Of a DNA stretch of 64,000 nucleotides, positions 62,425 to 64,000 are shown piece after piece. A program made the position numbers and the translations under genes. The stretch's first letter is position 1. Each line of letters begins with the position of its first letter. Origin of the DNA: Kangiellaceae bacterium (GTDB taxonomy: Bacteria > Pseudomonadota > Gammaproteobacteria > Enterobacterales > Kangiellaceae); the NCBI GenBank assembly GCA_026196875.1, contig JAPHTP010000113.1, positions 33,847 through 97,846 on the forward strand, in the 5' to 3' direction. The notes beneath the pieces were generated by a model. The model did not search any database. It saw only the letters and a list, made by a program, of their open reading frames with translations, and was not told where the DNA came from.

Positions 62425-64000
62425 TTAAGCATCATTTATCTTTAATGAAAATTTTAGACCAGAACTGCGATTAGCGCACTCTAGGGTCCCTTTTAATTTA
62501 GCTATATTATCTCGAAGACTAGAAAGCTTGATTGTTTTTATTTGATTTGGCATTAAATGAAAATAATTATCTTCTGCAAGATAACCATTAACCTTAATGT
62601 TCACATATTGTAAGAACTGATCTGATTGAATGCTGATTGTACTGCCGGTAGCGTGATGTTCAATTAGCTCTATTTTAATTTCCGCATTTTCTGCGTCAGG
62701 AGCGAGTGACTTACCCGAGAACTCAAAATCTTCACTTACAACCCAGCCATCGTGCTGGCGTAAGCTAGTATGAATATAATCAAATTGTGGTTGACCAAAT
62801 CTATAAGCATGGCCTGCATCGACAAAGTAGCCAATTCGCGCTTCTATTGATTCGGTTTGATGGGAATGCGAAGAGAGTTCAAGTGCTTGGGAAGCAGCAG
62901 CAACCAATGTACCATCATATTTTAACAGGCTGACTTCCAAATCTCCTTGAAAAGGATCGCGTTCTGTAATCAAGTTTATTGCGCAGCCATCAAGGCCAAG
63001 GTTCTGCAAAATGACCTGGGTGGGTTGCCAGATTCTTTTTAAAATAAAATAACTCGCTTTGGGGAGATCAAAACTATCAATTATTCCAAAACCTGCGCAG
63101 GGCCAAAAATCACGATTAAACCAAATAAGCCCGCCGTTGCACTGACTTTCTAGGCTTCGCCAATACTTAAAAGCTTTGGCGATAACTTCGCCGCTCGTGA
63201 CGCGACTTAATAAAGCAAACTGGTCAGGAGCTGTTCGTTTCAATAAAGTTGTATCGATGTCGAAGAGATATTTTAAATAAAAATTTCTGATATCTTCAAA
63301 GCACCAGCCGGCACCTAAATCGCGAGGGATTCGGGCTGCCCATTCATTACTGTATTGAAATTGAATTGATTTGCCCAGCCACTGTTGAATGCTCGAGTCT
63401 TCAGGAATGTGGGATAAGCCCATACCTTCGGAGCAGAATTTGACTCGCTCCATTCCCGAGTTCTCGGGAGTATGCATGTAGGCTCCGACTCCCCAAAAAT
63501 GCGCCACTCCCTGATTCAGATGAAATGGCATTATCCCGCCTTGCGGCGAAGAGCTTAAATAGGGAGTCGTTATTGCTCGTTTAGTCAGTTGCTCTGGGAT
63601 CCATTCTTCAAAAAATGCTGGTTTGCTCAGTTCTTGAGGGAGGCCGTACATTGCTGCTTGAGCTTCTACATCAGTATTTCCGCACCATACAACTATACAT
63701 GGGTGAGTCGACAGTCTTTCAATTTGTTGACTCACTTCTTCTTTGGCATTGCTAATGAAGGTCTCATCCTCAAAAGGATAGTCCATACTGGCAAACATGA
63801 AGTCTTGCCAAACCATCAGCCCAAGTTGGTCACAAAGTGAATAAAAATCTTCACTTTCATAGACCATTGTTCCACCCACTCGGATTAGATTTACACCTGC
63901 AGATTGCAACAGTTTTAGATGTTTTTCTAGTTGATCTTTAGGAGCATTTAGCGAAAGGTAATCACTGACCGTCCAACAAGTACCACGACAGAATACTGTC
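62425..64000 (-). CDS. GH2-like (beta-mannosidase-type) enzyme, 5' end outside window
   Basis: The frame remains open to the right edge; about 525 residues are visible, starting FCRGTCWTVSDYLSLNAPKDQ, which matches the linker before the catalytic barrel of GH2 beta-mannosidases. The barrel contains SAGVNLIRVGGTMVYE, FYSLCDQLGLMVWQDFMFAS and WCGNTDVEAQ, where family members have WxGNNExE, so the acid/base Glu is Asp (codon 63670-63672). The nucleophile Glu is kept in FCSEGMGLSHIP (codon 63427-63429). The C-terminal domains continue to the stop. It is a locus member directly before the hydrolase gene; whether it is a working mannosidase is doubtful. Confidence 0.82.
   Translation of the reverse strand, partial: TVFCRGTCWTVSDYLSLNAPKDQLEKHLKLLQSAGVNLIRVGGTMVYESEDFYSLCDQLGLMVWQDFMFASMDYPFEDETFISNAKEEVSQQIERLSTHPCIVVWCGNTDVEAQAAMYGLPQELSKPAFFEEWIPEQLTKRAITTPYLSSSPQGGIMPFHLNQGVAHFWGVGAYMHTPENSGMERVKFCSEGMGLSHIPEDSSIQQWLGKSIQFQYSNEWAARIPRDLGAGWCFEDIRNFYLKYLFDIDTTLLKRTAPDQFALLSRVTSGEVIAKAFKYWRSLESQCNGGLIWFNRDFWPCAGFGIIDSFDLPKASYFILKRIWQPTQVILQNLGLDGCAINLITERDPFQGDLEVSLLKYDGTLVAAASQALELSSHSHQTESIEARIGYFVDAGHAYRFGQPQFDYIHTSLRQHDGWVVSEDFEFSGKSLAPDAENAEIKIELIEHHATGSTISIQSDQFLQYVNIKVNGYLAEDNYFHLMPNQIKTIKLSSLRDNIAKLKGTLECANRSSGLKFSLKINDA

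Overview
The window is a contiguous, gene-dense chromosomal segment of a gammaproteobacterium with an AT-leaning base composition. The main support is gene order typical of that class: gpmI-envC, rhodanese-secB-gpsA-trmL, and ntrB-ntrC. A marine Kangiellaceae/Oceanospirillales-type host is my best guess from the TldD/TldE-DUF4159-MoxR cluster and the XrtA-style polysaccharide locus, but this is not proven. I see no rRNA, tRNA, CRISPR array, insertion sequence or prophage.

Region 1 (1-2056): the 3' end of purD with a clean intrinsic terminator, a PPOX-type flavoprotein, and a stretch holding a decayed GGDEF (diguanylate cyclase) gene. Region 2 (2057-13600): a run of eight co-directional genes: a Tat-signal TldD homologue, a TldE/PmbA homologue, a Tat-signal DUF4159 protein, a MoxR AAA+ ATPase, a DUF58/VWA protein, a BatA-type membrane protein, a DUF4175-like membrane protein with a His/Glu-rich segment, and a large membrane protein. 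It looks like one envelope maturation system of unknown substrate. Region 3 (13639-15596): a questin-oxidase-like protein and an exported M91-like zinc peptidase.

Region 4 (15606-30322) is mostly housekeeping: envC and gpmI, then an inserted signalling module (CHASE2-like Ser/Thr kinase, PP2C phosphatase, FHA protein, SPFH protein, NfeD), then rhodanese, secB, gpsA, trmL, ntrC, ntrB and serA. A textbook NtrC operator lies in front of ntrB. Region 5 (30499-32865): an acyl carrier protein followed by a Tat-exported molybdenum hydroxylase large subunit without its iron-sulphur partner.

Region 6 (33283 to the right edge) is a large exopolysaccharide locus of the exosortase A (XrtA/PEP-CTERM) type. 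It has export lipoprotein, chain-length regulator, degenerate BY-kinase, outer-membrane barrel, XrtA-type deacetylase, FemAB-type protein, O-antigen ligase-like polymerase, Wzx flippase, five glycosyltransferases, three deacetylases, an MBOAT/SGNH acylation pair, two AT3 acyltransferases, a sulfotransferase, a double alpha/beta hydrolase, a beta-helix protein with a lyase-like partner, and a GH2-like enzyme that runs off the window. No exosortase, PrsK or PrsR is present here, so the locus is either split or continues outside. The most notable signals are a G9 tract at the start of one glycosyltransferase (possible phase variation), the catalytically degenerate BY-kinase, a shared C-terminal tail on the two secreted carbohydrate-active proteins, a shared LDxTxVI motif in the kinase and the FHA protein, and the replaced acid/base residue in the GH2-like enzyme.
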